64,000 nucleotides of DNA from Chromobacterium aquaticum. Lineage in GTDB: Bacteria > Pseudomonadota > Gammaproteobacteria > Burkholderiales > Chromobacteriaceae. The notes under the pieces were generated by a model, which worked only from the letters and a program-made list of their open reading frames with translations, was not told the DNA's origin and made no database searches. This document shows positions 17,587 through 27,492 of this stretch, piece by piece. The stretch lies in NCBI RefSeq assembly GCF_021129195.1, contig NZ_JAJOHW010000065.1, positions 1 to 64,000 on the forward strand. Direction: 5' to 3'. The first letter of the stretch is position 1. Each line of letters starts with the position of its first letter. Both the position numbers and the translations under genes were made by a program.

Positions 17587-18222
17587 ATGATCCGATCCGG
17601 CATCGTCGTGTTGTTGGCCGCGCTGGCAGCGATGCCGGCGTGGGCCGGCGCGCAGAAGGAAGAGGCGCTGGCCGCCAACGTCGCGTCCACCATGCGTCGT
17701 TCGGTGTCCGACGCCAACGCGCCGCGGCTGGTGTTCGACGACCAGCGCGAAGCCGACGCCTGGCTGGGCGAAATGTCCAGCCGGCTGGCCAAGCGGATTC
17801 CGGACAAGTGGACGCGCGAGCGCCTGCTGACCGCCATTCACTACGAAGCCACCCGCGCTGGCCTGGATCCGCAACTGGTGCTGGGCCTGGTTCAGGTGGA
17901 GAGCGGCTTCAACAAGTACGCGATCTCCGGCGTCGGCGCGCGCGGGCTGATGCAGGTGATGCCGTTCTGGGTGCGCAGCATAGGCAATCCGCAGCACAAT
18001 CTGTTCGATCTCACCACCAATCTGCGCTACGGCTGCACCATTTTGCGCTACTACCTGGATATCGAGCGCGGCAATCTGTTCCGCGCGCTGGGCCGCTACA
18101 ACGGCAGCCTGGGCCGCGCCGAGTATCCCAATCTGGTGATGGGCGCCTGGAAGGGCCGCTGGCACTGGGTGGCGCCGTTGCCGGTGAAGACGGCGTCGGT
18201 CGCGCCGCTACAACTGCGCTGA
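17587..18222 (+). CDS. Lytic transglycosylase (SLT domain)
   Basis: Exported enzyme, 211 residues, that cleaves peptidoglycan glycan strands with formation of 1,6-anhydro-MurNAc. A signal peptide covers about 1-21 (IVVLLAALAAMPAWAGA). The SLT domain runs from about 82 to 195, with the catalytic Glu105 in VQVESGFNKYAISG, then ARGLMQVMPFW, and the AxxxYNG-like GRYNGSLG. There is no lipobox, so it is probably periplasmic. It starts seven bases after proS and ends before a strong terminator, so it is probably co-transcribed with proS. Its products are the kind of substrate used by the AmpD fusion in this window. Confidence 0.88.
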   Translation: MIRSGIVVLLAALAAMPAWAGAQKEEALAANVASTMRRSVSDANAPRLVFDDQREADAWLGEMSSRLAKRIPDKWTRERLLTAIHYEATRAGLDPQLVLGLVQVESGFNKYAISGVGARGLMQVMPFWVRSIGNPQHNLFDLTTNLRYGCTILRYYLDIERGNLFRALGRYNGSLGRAEYPNLVMGAWKGRWHWVAPLPVKTASVAPLQLR

Positions 18223-18233
18223 AGCGCGGATGC

Positions 18234-18269
18234 AAAAAAACCGGCGCTGGGATCCAAGCCGGTTTTTTT
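18234..18269. terminator. Intrinsic terminator after the transglycosylase gene
   Basis: ACCGGC (18240-18245) pairs with GCCGGT (18258-18263) across a 12-base loop, with seven A residues on the left and a T-run to 18269 on the right. It lies between the transglycosylase gene (+) and the convergent MarR gene (-), and could serve both. Confidence 0.85.
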
Positions 18270-18309
18270 ATCGCTTCATAGCGGCAGGCTACAGGAGTGA
18301 GCGCGCATC

Positions 18310-18807
18310 TCAATCCTCCTGGGTTTGCAGCATTTTCTTCAGCAAGCGCGCCAGCGTCGCCCGCTCCTCCGCGTCCAGCATCTCGATCAGTTCCGCTTCC
18401 GCCGACAGATGGTTGCCGACGGCGTCCTCGATCACCTCGAAGCCCTTGGGCGTCAGCGTCACGATCACGCCGCGGCGGTCGGCCGGGTCCGGCGAGCGGG
18501 TCACCAGGCCGGCTTCTTCCAGCCGGTTGATGCGGTTGGTCAGCGCGCCGGAGGAAATCAGCACCATGCCCTGCAGTTGATTAGGAGACAGTTGAAACGG
18601 TTCGCCGCCGCGGCGCAGCGCGGCCAGCACGTCGAATTCGCCGACATTCAGATTGTGGCGCGCCAGATCGTGCAGCACGCGGCGGGTGACAAAATACTCC
18701 ATCCGCACAAGGCGGCCGACCACTTCGGTGGAGGACGGGTCCAAGTCCGGGCGAACCTCGCGCCACAGGGCCACGATACGGTCAATCTGGTCTGGTGCTT
18801 GTTGCAT
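18310..18807 (-). CDS. MarR-family transcriptional regulator
   Basis: Dimeric winged-helix regulator, 165 residues from the ATG at 18807 (AGGA lies upstream; a TTG start at 18837 is less likely). The DNA-binding region is at about 60-125, with LISSGALTNRINRLEEAGLVTRSPDPADRRGV, the wing containing the conserved DPxDRR. Proteins of this size and type often repress efflux or peroxide-defence genes on binding phenolic compounds. It lies 126 bases from the AhpD-like gene on the same strand, which makes that gene a possible target, but this is not shown by the sequence. Confidence 0.85.
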   Translation of the reverse strand: MQQAPDQIDRIVALWREVRPDLDPSSTEVVGRLVRMEYFVTRRVLHDLARHNLNVGEFDVLAALRRGGEPFQLSPNQLQGMVLISSGALTNRINRLEEAGLVTRSPDPADRRGVIVTLTPKGFEVIEDAVGNHLSAEAELIEMLDAEERATLARLLKKMLQTQED

Positions 18808-18933
18808 CACTGACGGTTCCTGATGTGTGGGTGACAACTGGATGACTACCGGGCGCAGAGATTAGCACGGCTTGAAGCTAGTTTATCTTCATATGAAGCA
18901 TAGTCGCCAGCGATCGCCCACACTAGATGCGGC

Positions 18934-19362
18934 TTATTGGCGCATGCCCACCGCCAGCCGGTTGAAGGCGTTCATCAGGGCGATGGCGAAGCTGAGGTCG
19001 GCGATCTCCTCGGCGGTAAAATGCGCCTGCAGCGGCAGGTAGTGTCGGTCCGGCGCCTGGGTGACGGCGATATGCGTCAGCGACTCCGCCCACTCCAGCG
19101 CCGCGCGCTCGCGCGCGCTGAACCACTCGCTGACGCGCCAACCGGCCAGAGCATCGATGCGCTCATTGTCTTCCCCCCTGGCGCGCAAGGCCGACGCGTG
19201 CATTTTCAAGCAAAAGGCGCAGCCGTTGATCTGGGACACGCGCAGATAAACCAGTTCGATCAAGGGCAGGCCCAGGCTGCTGTGTTGCAGGCTGGCCTTG
19301 ACGCTGGCCAGCCCCTGGTAGGCGGCGGGGGACAATTGGGCATAAGGCAGGCGCAGGGCCAT
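18934..19362 (-). CDS. AhpD-like carboxymuconolactone decarboxylase family protein
   Basis: Small all-helical protein, 142 residues, of the CMD/AhpD family. The CxxC and histidine of the peroxidase-type active site are present in NGCAFCLKMH (Cys48, Cys51, His55). This supports a thiol-based peroxidase or redox role rather than decarboxylation. The ATG at 19362 has AAAGGA upstream; an alternative start at 19377 is weaker. It is divergent from a LysR gene, separated by 106 AT-rich bases. That arrangement is typical of a regulator and its target, so the LysR protein probably controls it. Confidence 0.82.
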   Translation of the reverse strand: MALRLPYAQLSPAAYQGLASVKASLQHSSLGLPLIELVYLRVSQINGCAFCLKMHASALRARGEDNERIDALAGWRVSEWFSARERAALEWAESLTHIAVTQAPDRHYLPLQAHFTAEEIADLSFAIALMNAFNRLAVGMRQ

Positions 19363-19468
19363 GGCGATTCCTTTCATTCACGTTTGCGTAAGTGCAGCGC
19401 GAGTCTAGAAAAAAACCATTTGCGCAAATAGACTTAAAAAATCAAATTCAAATTGCAAAAATGAAATC

Positions 19469-20371
19469 ATGCTGGATGATCTGCAACTTTTCGTGCGCAT
19501 CGTCGACGCCGGCAGCCTGAATGCGGCGTCCCGCGTGCTGGAGATGCCGGCCGCCACCTTGTCGCGCCGGCTGCAGGCGCTGGAGCGGCGGCTGGGCTGC
19601 CGCTTATTGCACCGCAGCGCGCGGCGCATGGAGCTGACGGCGGAGGGCGGACAATACTACGAACATTGCCGGCCGCTGCTGGCCGCGCTGCAACAGCAGA
19701 CGGAATCGCTGGGAACGGCGCTGAACCAGGTCAAGGGCGTGCTGCGGGTGCTGTCGCCGTTGAGCCTGGGCAATGATCTGCTGGTACCGGTGTGGCGGCG
19801 CATGCTGCAGCGCTATCCGGAACTGCGGCTGGAACTGCGTCTGAACAATGCCATCGACGATTTGTTCAGCGGCATGGCCGATCTGGCCTTGCGCGTCGGG
19901 GAGCAGCCTGATTCGCGGTTGAACCAGCGCTTATTGGGCTGGGTGCGCACCTTGCTGGTGGCCTCGCCCGCCTATCTGGCGGAGCGGGGCGAGCCCGGCG
20001 CGCCGGAGGCGCTGGCGAACCATGCGCTATTGCTGGCGGAACCGTTCGAACGCTGGCGGCTGCGGCGGGCGGCCGATGGCGCGGAATCGGAATTGCCGCC
20101 GGCCAGCTTGCAAGTCAACGATATGCTGCTGCCGCGCCGCTTGGCCGAGGCCGGCGCCGGCGTGGCGGTGTGCCCGCACAGCCTGTGCCATGCTCAATTG
20201 CGGGACGGCAGTTTGCGCCAGCTGTTGCCGGAGTGGGAAATGGCGCCGCGGCCGGTGTACGCGGTGTGGCCGCAACGGCGCCATGTGCCGGCGCGGGTGC
20301 GAGCATTGCTGGACGCCTTGACGGAGTTCGCCGAGGCGGAGCCCTTGCTGGCGCGGCCTGCCTGCGTTTAG
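19469..20371 (+). CDS. LysR-family transcriptional regulator
   Basis: 300-residue LTTR. The N-terminal helix-turn-helix (about 2-60) reads MLDDLQLFVRIVDAGSLN, then AASRVLEMPAATLSRRLQAL, ending in LGCRLLHRSARRMELTAEG. The effector-binding fold follows from about 88. Sequence features such as SPLSLGNDLLVP and the short C-terminus put it near the CrgA/AaeR-like group, often linked to redox or aromatic stress. It is divergent from the AhpD-like gene, with the shared AT-rich region at 19363-19468 holding both promoters. The effector is unknown. Confidence 0.88.
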   Translation: MLDDLQLFVRIVDAGSLNAASRVLEMPAATLSRRLQALERRLGCRLLHRSARRMELTAEGGQYYEHCRPLLAALQQQTESLGTALNQVKGVLRVLSPLSLGNDLLVPVWRRMLQRYPELRLELRLNNAIDDLFSGMADLALRVGEQPDSRLNQRLLGWVRTLLVASPAYLAERGEPGAPEALANHALLLAEPFERWRLRRAADGAESELPPASLQVNDMLLPRRLAEAGAGVAVCPHSLCHAQLRDGSLRQLLPEWEMAPRPVYAVWPQRRHVPARVRALLDALTEFAEAEPLLARPACV

Positions 20372-20374
20372 GGA

Positions 20375-20932
20375 TCAGTCCGGCGCGGAGTCGCCGCGTC
20401 GTTTCTTGCCGGGATGCGGCGGTTTGGGCAGCACGATCTGGCGGGTGCCCGCCAGCCTGTCGTGCAGGAAGAGCTTGTCGCGGTCGTAAAACTTGGCCAG
20501 GAAGGGAATCAGGCACCAGCTCAGCGCCAGCCACAGCGCCTGCGGCTGGTGGCCGTAGGCGTTGGCCCAGCCGAGATAGGACACTGCCGGCATGCCGACG
20601 AACAAGGCCATGCCTACCAGATAGCGCACCGCCGCCTGTTTCCAGACGATGCCGCCGCCGTGGGCGTTGACCAGCTTGATGCGCCAGGTCTTCATCGCCA
20701 CGGTCTGGCCGCTGCGCACCCAGCAATAGCCGAAGTAGCCGAACAGCGCGATGGCCAGCACCGCCTTGAGCAGTGTCTTGAACAGCGCGTCCTGGCCGAT
20801 CAGCATCTGCAGCGGCGTCAGCACGGCGGTGACGGTGAGCAGCAAGGCGGCGACCAGCAGCAATTCATAGAACAGGCTGGCCAGGCTGCGTTTCAGCGTG
20901 GGCGGGGGCAGGGTGGCGTCAGCGGGAGGCAT
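20375..20932 (-). CDS. RDD family membrane protein
   Basis: Inner-membrane protein, 185 residues, with an RDD domain: the first Arg is in LKRSLASLFYE, and the Asp pair is represented in the C-terminal FYDRDKLFLHDRLAGTR. Hydrophobic segments lie at about 17-40, 50-68, 105-123 and 128-146. RDD proteins are often transporters or membrane sensors, and none of these functions is certain here. The ATG at 20932 overlaps the end of the DUF3106 gene by 14 bases. It is the last gene of a four-gene operon headed by an ECF sigma factor. Confidence 0.8.
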   Translation of the reverse strand: MPPADATLPPPTLKRSLASLFYELLLVAALLLTVTAVLTPLQMLIGQDALFKTLLKAVLAIALFGYFGYCWVRSGQTVAMKTWRIKLVNAHGGGIVWKQAAVRYLVGMALFVGMPAVSYLGWANAYGHQPQALWLALSWCLIPFLAKFYDRDKLFLHDRLAGTRQIVLPKPPHPGKKRRGDSAPD

Positions 20933-21308
20933 CTTGGGTCTTGTGTTGTTGCCGCAGGCGCTGGATGGCCTGCTGGCGTTGTTCGGGCGGCATCTGCTGC
21001 AGCGCTTTCCAATTGGCGCGAATTTCATCGCGCTGCTGCTGGCTCAGCTCTGACCATGCCTTCAGCTTCTGTTGCACGCGCAGGCGCTGCGTTTCCGGCA
21101 GTTGGCGGAACTGCGGCACGATGGCCAGCAGGTTCTGCTTCTTGTACGGCGCGTAGCGGTCCCATTCCTCGGCCAGCGGCGCCAGCACCTCCTGCTGCTC
21201 CGGGCTCAACTGCGCCCAGCCGGGATTGGCCGGCGGGCTGGCCTTGGCCGCCGGCGTCAGCAGGCCGCTCAGGCACAGCGCGAGCAGCAGCCGACGGCCG
21301 CTATTCAT
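20919..21308 (-). CDS. DUF3106 family exported protein
   Basis: 129-residue protein with an N-terminal signal peptide (about 1-23, LLLALCLSGLLTPAAKA). The mature part is a charged, Gln/Arg-rich helical region containing the DUF3106 pattern, with repeated units such as LSPEQQEVLAPL, EWDRY and LSQQQRDEIRANWKAL. It resembles periplasmic heavy-metal or Spy-like helical proteins in overall character, but I cannot assign that. It overlaps the upstream DUF3619 gene by eight bases and the downstream RDD gene by 14. It is probably periplasmic and produced together with the sigma factor. Confidence 0.78.
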   Translation of the reverse strand: MNSGRRLLLALCLSGLLTPAAKASPPANPGWAQLSPEQQEVLAPLAEEWDRYAPYKKQNLLAIVPQFRQLPETQRLRVQQKLKAWSELSQQQRDEIRANWKALQQMPPEQRQQAIQRLRQQHKTQDASR

Positions 21309-21666
21309 GCAGCCCCCGGCTGAAATGCGGCTCCAGCAGCGATTCGAACGGCAGGTCCTGCGCCAGCACCGCGGCGTCCACCGCTTCTTCTTCCAGCAGC
21401 AGGTCCTCGGCCAGCATCATGCCGGCGCCGGTCAGCAGCGCGAAGCCCAGCGCCAGGCTGCCTCGGCGCAGCAGCAGCACATGGCGCTGCGCCCACAGCC
21501 CCAGCCGTTCGCGCGAGGACTCCGCCTGGGCGGCCTGGGCATCGAAACGGGCCAGCGCGCGAGCGCGCGCCTGGCGCAGCTTGTGTTCCACGGCGGGGTC
21601 GAGATCGGCGCCGGCATGATCCAGCACGCGTGCGACGTGGCCGGGCAGGGGATTGGAAGGTTTCAT
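21301..21666 (-). CDS. DUF3619 family membrane protein, possible anti-sigma factor
   Basis: 121-residue protein with one transmembrane helix near residues 68-85 (GSLALGFALLTGAGMML). A basic, amphipathic cytoplasmic part (residues 1-65, rich in Arg/Ala) precedes it, and an acidic outer segment (LLLEEEAVDAAVLAQDL) follows. This layout, together with the four-base ATGA overlap with the sigma gene at 21663-21666, fits a membrane anti-sigma factor. That is inference from position, since the family has no established role known to me. AAGGGAG precedes the ATG. Confidence 0.72.
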   Translation of the reverse strand: MKPSNPLPGHVARVLDHAGADLDPAVEHKLRQARARALARFDAQAAQAESSRERLGLWAQRHVLLLRRGSLALGFALLTGAGMMLAEDLLLEEEAVDAAVLAQDLPFESLLEPHFSRGLHE

Positions 21667-22229
21667 AGCGTCACTCCCTTTTGCGTCAGGATGGCGGCCA
21701 GTGTGTGATTGGCGCGCGAGCAATGCGTTTTCACGCTGCCTTCGGAGCAGCCCATCACGCGCGCGGTGTCGGCAACATCCAGACCTTCCCAATAACGCAG
21801 CAAAAACGCCTCGCGTTGACGGGTGGGCAGCAGTTGCAGCGAAGCCTCGATCAGCACCGCGGTTTCCTTGCGCGCATACCAGCGCTCCGGGTTGTGCTGA
21901 GCCTCGTCGGCGGCCACGTCCAGCAGTTCCAGCGGATCCGGGCTGTCGTCCTCCTCGCGGGTGGGAATCAGCGAGGACAGCAGCGTGCTGACGAAGCGGC
22001 GCGCCTTGCTGCGGCGGTAGTAGTCGCGAATGGTGTTTTGCAGGATGCGCTGGAAGATCAGCGGCAGCTCCGCCGCCGGGGCGTGCGGATAGCGATCCGC
22101 CAGTTTCATCATCGAGTCCTGCACGATATCCAATGCGCTGTCTTCATTCTGGACCGCATACCACGCTTGCTTGAAAGCGCGTTTTTCCGCCGACTCCAGA
22201 AAGTCGGCCATTTCCTTGCGGCTAGCCAT
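21663..22229 (-). CDS. ECF-type RNA polymerase sigma factor
   Basis: 188-residue extracytoplasmic-function sigma factor. Region 2 covers about 10-78 (AFKQAWYAVQNEDSALDIVQDSMMKLADRY) and region 4 about 125-185, with LPTRQREAFLLRYWEGL and the helix-turn-helix DTARVMGCSEGSVKTHCSRA. It lacks the region 3 of housekeeping sigma factors. The ATG at 22229 is used because region 2 starts right after it; the frame stays open to 22352 but has no sigma homology there. It heads a tightly overlapping operon with DUF3619, DUF3106 and RDD genes, and is separated from ilvI by a 196-base divergent region. Confidence 0.87.
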   Translation of the reverse strand: MASRKEMADFLESAEKRAFKQAWYAVQNEDSALDIVQDSMMKLADRYPHAPAAELPLIFQRILQNTIRDYYRRSKARRFVSTLLSSLIPTREEDDSPDPLELLDVAADEAQHNPERWYARKETAVLIEASLQLLPTRQREAFLLRYWEGLDVADTARVMGCSEGSVKTHCSRANHTLAAILTQKGVTL

Positions 22230-22352
22230 TGGATGAGAGTTTGAGTAGATGCCAACAGAAGATGGTAGCAGAGCGTCGCCGATTCGGCCAAGCCTGATTT
22301 TTTTCCTGAATTTACCGAGGCTTAGATGCATATTGCACCTGCACAAAAGCAC

Positions 22353-22382
22353 TTGACCGGCTTCAAAGCTATACGCTAAGGT
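22353..22382 (+). promoter_or_regulatory. Candidate promoter for ilvI-ilvH-ilvC
   Basis: TTGACC at 22353-22358 and TAAGGT at 22377-22382, with an 18-base spacer, lie about 44 bases before the ilvI start. The -10 match is weak. No leader peptide rich in Ile, Val or Leu codons and no terminator-antiterminator pair were seen, so classical attenuation is not supported. Confidence 0.3.
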
Positions 22383-22425
22383 CGTCCGATACGGGATGAA
22401 ACTAACACAAAGACAAAGAGGCGAT

Positions 22426-24192
22426 ATGCAGATATCGGGCGCGGAAGCGGTTGTCCGCTGCCTGCAGGAAGAAGGTGTCGAATTCGTTTTCGGCTACCCC
22501 GGCGGCGCGGTGCTGGAAATCTACGATGCCATTTTCCGGCAGGACAAATTCAAACATGTGCTGGTCAGGCACGAGCAGGCGGCGGTGCATGCCGCCGATG
22601 CCTACTCCCGTTCCAGCGACAAGGTGGGCGTGGCCCTGGTCACCTCCGGCCCCGGCGCGACCAATGCCGTGACCGGCATTGCCACCGCCTATATGGACTC
22701 CATCCCCATGGTGGTGCTGTCCGGCCAGGTGCCGTCTCCGGCCATCGGCCTGGACGCCTTCCAGGAAGTGGACATGGTGGGCATCACCCGCCCGTGCGTG
22801 AAGCACAACTTCCTGGTCAAGGATGTGAACGAGATCGCCGCCACCATCAAAAAGGCGTTCTACATCGCCAAGACTGGCCGTCCCGGCCCGGTGGTGGTGG
22901 ACATCCCCAAGGACATCACCCAGCAGCGCACGGAATTCCAATACCCGGAAAGCGTGCATATCCGCTCCTACGTGCCGGCTACCCGCGGCCACCCGGGGCA
23001 GATCAAGAAAGCGGTGAACCTGCTGTTGGAAGCCAAGCGCCCCTTTATTTACGTGGGCGGCGGCGCGGTGCAGGGCAATGCTGCCGGCGAAGTGACCGAA
23101 CTGGTCAAATCGCTGGGCCTGCCGTGTACCAACACCCTGATGGGCCTGGGCGCCTATCCGGGTTCCGATCCGCAGTTCCTCGGCATGCTGGGCATGCACG
23201 GCACTTATGAAGCCAATATGGCGATGCAGTACTGCGACGTATTGGTGGCCATAGGCGCGCGTTTCGACGATCGCGTGATCAGCGTGCCCTCGCACTTCCT
23301 CAGCCAGCCGAAGAAGATCATCCACATCGACGTGGACCCGTCCTCCATCTCCAAGCGGGTGAAGGCGGACATTCCCATCGTCGGCGACGTCAAGCATGTG
23401 CTGAAAGACATGCTGGACCTGCTGAAGCAATCCGGCCAGAAGCCGGACGCTCAAGCCTTGGCCGGCTGGTGGAAACAGATCGAAGAATGGCGCGGCCACA
23501 ACTGTCTGCTGTACACCCCGTCCAGCGAGCTGATCAAGCCGCAATTCGTGGTGGAGCAGCTGTACGAGATCACCGGCGGCAAGGCCATCGTCACGTCCGA
23601 CGTGGGCCAGCACCAGATGTGGGCGGCGCAGTACTACAAGTTCGACAGCCCCAAGCAGTGGCTGAACTCCGGCGGCCTCGGCACCATGGGCTTCGGCCTG
23701 CCGGCGGCGATGGGCGCGCAATTGGCCAATCCGGACGCCACCGTCGCCTGCATCACCGGCGAGGGTTCGATCCAGATGAATATCCAGGAGCTGTCCACCT
23801 GCAAGCAGTACCACACCCCGGTGAAGGTGCTGGCGTTGAACAACCGCTATCTGGGCATGGTGCGCCAGTGGCAGCAGTTCTTCTATGGCACGCGTTATTC
23901 CGAATCCTATATGGACGCCTTGCCGGACTTCGTCAAAATCGCCGAGGCTTACGGCCATGTCGGCTTCAAGGTGGAAAACCCCGCCGATGTGGAGCCGGTG
24001 CTGAAGGAGGCGTTCAGCCAGAAGCTGAAAGAACGCCTGGTGTTCCTGGATTTCCGTACCGATCAGTCCGAGAACGTGTTCCCGATGGTGCAGAATGGCA
24101 AGGGCCTGGACCAGATGGACCTGCCCGCGCACATGAGCGAGGTGCAGAACGTGCCTTTCGAGAACAACCGTGACTACGGCAATATGTGTTGA
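22426..24192 (+). CDS. ilvI: Acetolactate synthase large subunit
   Basis: Catalytic subunit of acetohydroxyacid synthase, the first common step of valine, leucine and isoleucine synthesis (two pyruvate to acetolactate, or pyruvate plus 2-oxobutyrate). It has 588 residues. The thiamine-diphosphate site has Glu in RHEQAAVHAADAY and the GEGSIQMNIQELSTC motif; the FAD region includes GTYEANMAM. I use the ATG at 22426, which has AGAGG in front; the upstream ATG at 22396 has no such site. The gene is followed 11 bases later by ilvH. Feedback control by valine is exerted through IlvH. Confidence 0.94.
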   Translation: MQISGAEAVVRCLQEEGVEFVFGYPGGAVLEIYDAIFRQDKFKHVLVRHEQAAVHAADAYSRSSDKVGVALVTSGPGATNAVTGIATAYMDSIPMVVLSGQVPSPAIGLDAFQEVDMVGITRPCVKHNFLVKDVNEIAATIKKAFYIAKTGRPGPVVVDIPKDITQQRTEFQYPESVHIRSYVPATRGHPGQIKKAVNLLLEAKRPFIYVGGGAVQGNAAGEVTELVKSLGLPCTNTLMGLGAYPGSDPQFLGMLGMHGTYEANMAMQYCDVLVAIGARFDDRVISVPSHFLSQPKKIIHIDVDPSSISKRVKADIPIVGDVKHVLKDMLDLLKQSGQKPDAQALAGWWKQIEEWRGHNCLLYTPSSELIKPQFVVEQLYEITGGKAIVTSDVGQHQMWAAQYYKFDSPKQWLNSGGLGTMGFGLPAAMGAQLANPDATVACITGEGSIQMNIQELSTCKQYHTPVKVLALNNRYLGMVRQWQQFFYGTRYSESYMDALPDFVKIAEAYGHVGFKVENPADVEPVLKEAFSQKLKERLVFLDFRTDQSENVFPMVQNGKGLDQMDLPAHMSEVQNVPFENNRDYGNMC

Positions 24193-24203
24193 GGCCAGCC
24201 GGT

Positions 24204-25771
<1,568 letters not shown>

Positions 25772-25800
25772 TGGCCGTTGGCCGTAGCCGCAATGATGAA

Positions 25801-25826
25801 GCCGGGCGCGCAGCCCGGCTTTTTTA
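25801..25826 (+). terminator. Intrinsic terminator after ilvC
   Basis: GCCGGGC (25801-25807), five loop bases, GCCCGGC (25813-25819), then TTTTTT from 25820. It ends the ilv transcript and lies before the convergent Fsa-like gene. Confidence 0.9.
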
Positions 25827-25843
25827 CGTTTTTGCCCAAGGGC

Positions 25844-26521
25844 TTATGTGGCGGAGAACAGCGCCGACCCGGCTGCGAGCGGGTTCGCGCTCCAGGCGCT
25901 GTCGAAGCGCTGCAGCGCCGCGTCCAGTTCCGGACTGGAGGCGAACAGCAGCCGATAGGTGTCGGCCGGCAAGGTGGCGGCGCCGATGCCGGCGCGCGCG
26001 CATTGCATGAACTGCTCCGCCGACTTCACTGCCGCGCCCATGATCACCGTGGGCTGGCCATAGCGATCGAGAATCTGCTGCGACTCCCGCAGCAATAGGG
26101 CGGCATCCCGGCCGGCTTGTTCGATGCGGTTGATATAGGGCGCGGCGTAGCGCACGCCCAGCTGGCCGGCCAGCACGATCTGGCGCGATTCGAAAATGGC
26201 GGTGGCCAGCGTGGGAATGCCCTCGCGCTCCAGCGTGGCCATGGTTTGAAAGCCTGCGCCGACGGCGGGAACCTTGACGATGATGCGTCCGCTCTTGGCG
26301 GCCAGCCGGCGCGCCTGCAGCAACTGGACGGCGGGATCCGCGCTGGTGACCTGTACCGCCAGCAGGCCGGGTTGCAGGTCCAGCAACGCGTCCAGCACTT
26401 CCTCTACCGGCCGCTCCGCGGCGGCGAGTATCGACGGATTGGTGGTCACGCCGGCGAGCACGCCCAACTGGCGGGCGTGGTGGATGGTGGTGAAATCTAT
26501 GGTGTCCAGCCAGATCTGCAT
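25844..26521 (-). CDS. Transaldolase-family protein, fructose-6-phosphate aldolase (Fsa/TalC) type
   Basis: 225-residue class I aldolase of the small transaldolase group. The first motif is LDTIDFTTIHHARQLG then GVTTNPSIL, and the Schiff-base lysine is predicted to be Lys83 in IIVKVPAVGAG. The C-terminal GIGAATLPADTYRLLF is also typical. It may cleave fructose 6-phosphate or act as a transaldolase; the family contains both activities. A second, full-length transaldolase is at 10702-11763. The gene is on the opposite strand to ilvC and separated from psd by a 52-base gap, so it may share the psd transcript. Confidence 0.8.
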   Translation of the reverse strand: MQIWLDTIDFTTIHHARQLGVLAGVTTNPSILAAAERPVEEVLDALLDLQPGLLAVQVTSADPAVQLLQARRLAAKSGRIIVKVPAVGAGFQTMATLEREGIPTLATAIFESRQIVLAGQLGVRYAAPYINRIEQAGRDAALLLRESQQILDRYGQPTVIMGAAVKSAEQFMQCARAGIGAATLPADTYRLLFASSPELDAALQRFDSAWSANPLAAGSALFSAT

Positions 26522-26573
26522 GCCGCTCCCCTTCTCATCGTTGCCGGGCGGCGGCGCCGTCCGGCGGTGTCGC

Positions 26574-27416
26574 TCAATCGGCCATCGCCTCGCCCAGCCG
26601 CACCGGCTTGGCCGCGTGCCAGCCGGCGTCGAAACTCAGCGGCCCGGCCGGGAACAGCAGCACCACGGTGGAGCCGAGCAGGAAGCGCCCCATCTCCTCG
26701 CCCTTGGCCAGGCGGATGTCCTGATCGCGGTAATCCCACTGACACACCTCGGCGCGGCGCGGCGGATTGACGACGCCATGCCAGACGGTGGCCATGCTGC
26801 CGACGATGGTGGCGCCCACCAGCACCATGACGAAGGGCTGGCCGTCCTCGCCTTCGAAGTTGCAGACCACGCGCTCATTGCGCGCGAACAGGCGGTCCAC
26901 GCCGCGGGCGGTGGCGGGGTTCACCGAGTACAGCTCGCCCGGCACATAGCGCATGTCCAGCAAACGGCCGGCGCAGGGCATGTGGATGCGGTGATAGTCG
27001 CGCGGGCTCAGATAGATGGTGGCGAAGTGGCCATCGTCGAAACGGCGCGCCAGCGCGGCATCTCCGGCCAGTAGCGCGGTGCTGGAATAGCTGCGGCCTT
27101 TGGCCTGAAAAATCTGCTCGCGCTCGATGCGGCCGAACTGGCTGATGGCGCCGTCCACCGGGCAAATCAGGCGCGCAGCCGCCAGCGGGCGCGCGTCGGC
27201 GCGCAAGGCGCGGGTGAAGAAGGCGTTGAAGCTGGCGTAGGCGGCGGGGTCGCTGGCGGCGGCTTCGCTCATGTCCACCTGATAGCGGGCGATGAAGCGG
27301 CGGATGATCCATTGGGTCAGGGCGCCGGCTTCCCAGTTGGCGATGCAGCCGGCGAACCGGGTCATGGCCAGTTTGGGCATCAGGTGTTGCAACAGCACGA
27401 ACAGGCGTTCGGACAC
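26574..27416 (-). CDS. psd: Phosphatidylserine decarboxylase proenzyme
   Basis: Inner-membrane-associated pyruvoyl enzyme that makes phosphatidylethanolamine from phosphatidylserine. It has 280 residues. The self-cleavage site LGST is at residues 247-250, so Gly248-Ser249 is cleaved and Ser249 becomes the pyruvoyl group. Other active-site residues are Asp88 in CPVDGAIS and the histidines in YHRIHMP (142, 145). The start is GTG at 27416, with GAGGA eight bases upstream. TATAAT on the minus strand (plus 27451-27456) may be its -10 element. No pssA is adjacent. Confidence 0.92.
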   Translation of the reverse strand: MSERLFVLLQHLMPKLAMTRFAGCIANWEAGALTQWIIRRFIARYQVDMSEAAASDPAAYASFNAFFTRALRADARPLAAARLICPVDGAISQFGRIEREQIFQAKGRSYSSTALLAGDAALARRFDDGHFATIYLSPRDYHRIHMPCAGRLLDMRYVPGELYSVNPATARGVDRLFARNERVVCNFEGEDGQPFVMVLVGATIVGSMATVWHGVVNPPRRAEVCQWDYRDQDIRLAKGEEMGRFLLGSTVVLLFPAGPLSFDAGWHAAKPVRLGEAMAD

Positions 27417-27492
27417 TGGTTTGTCCTCGATCGATCTGACTAAACCCTAGATTATAACCGATCTGCCGGCGCCGAATCGGGTGTCCACTGCC

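Noticed and set aside
22230-22425. Attenuator leader peptide before ilvI
   Set aside because: No short frame rich in Ile, Val or Leu and no terminator hairpin were found in this stretch.
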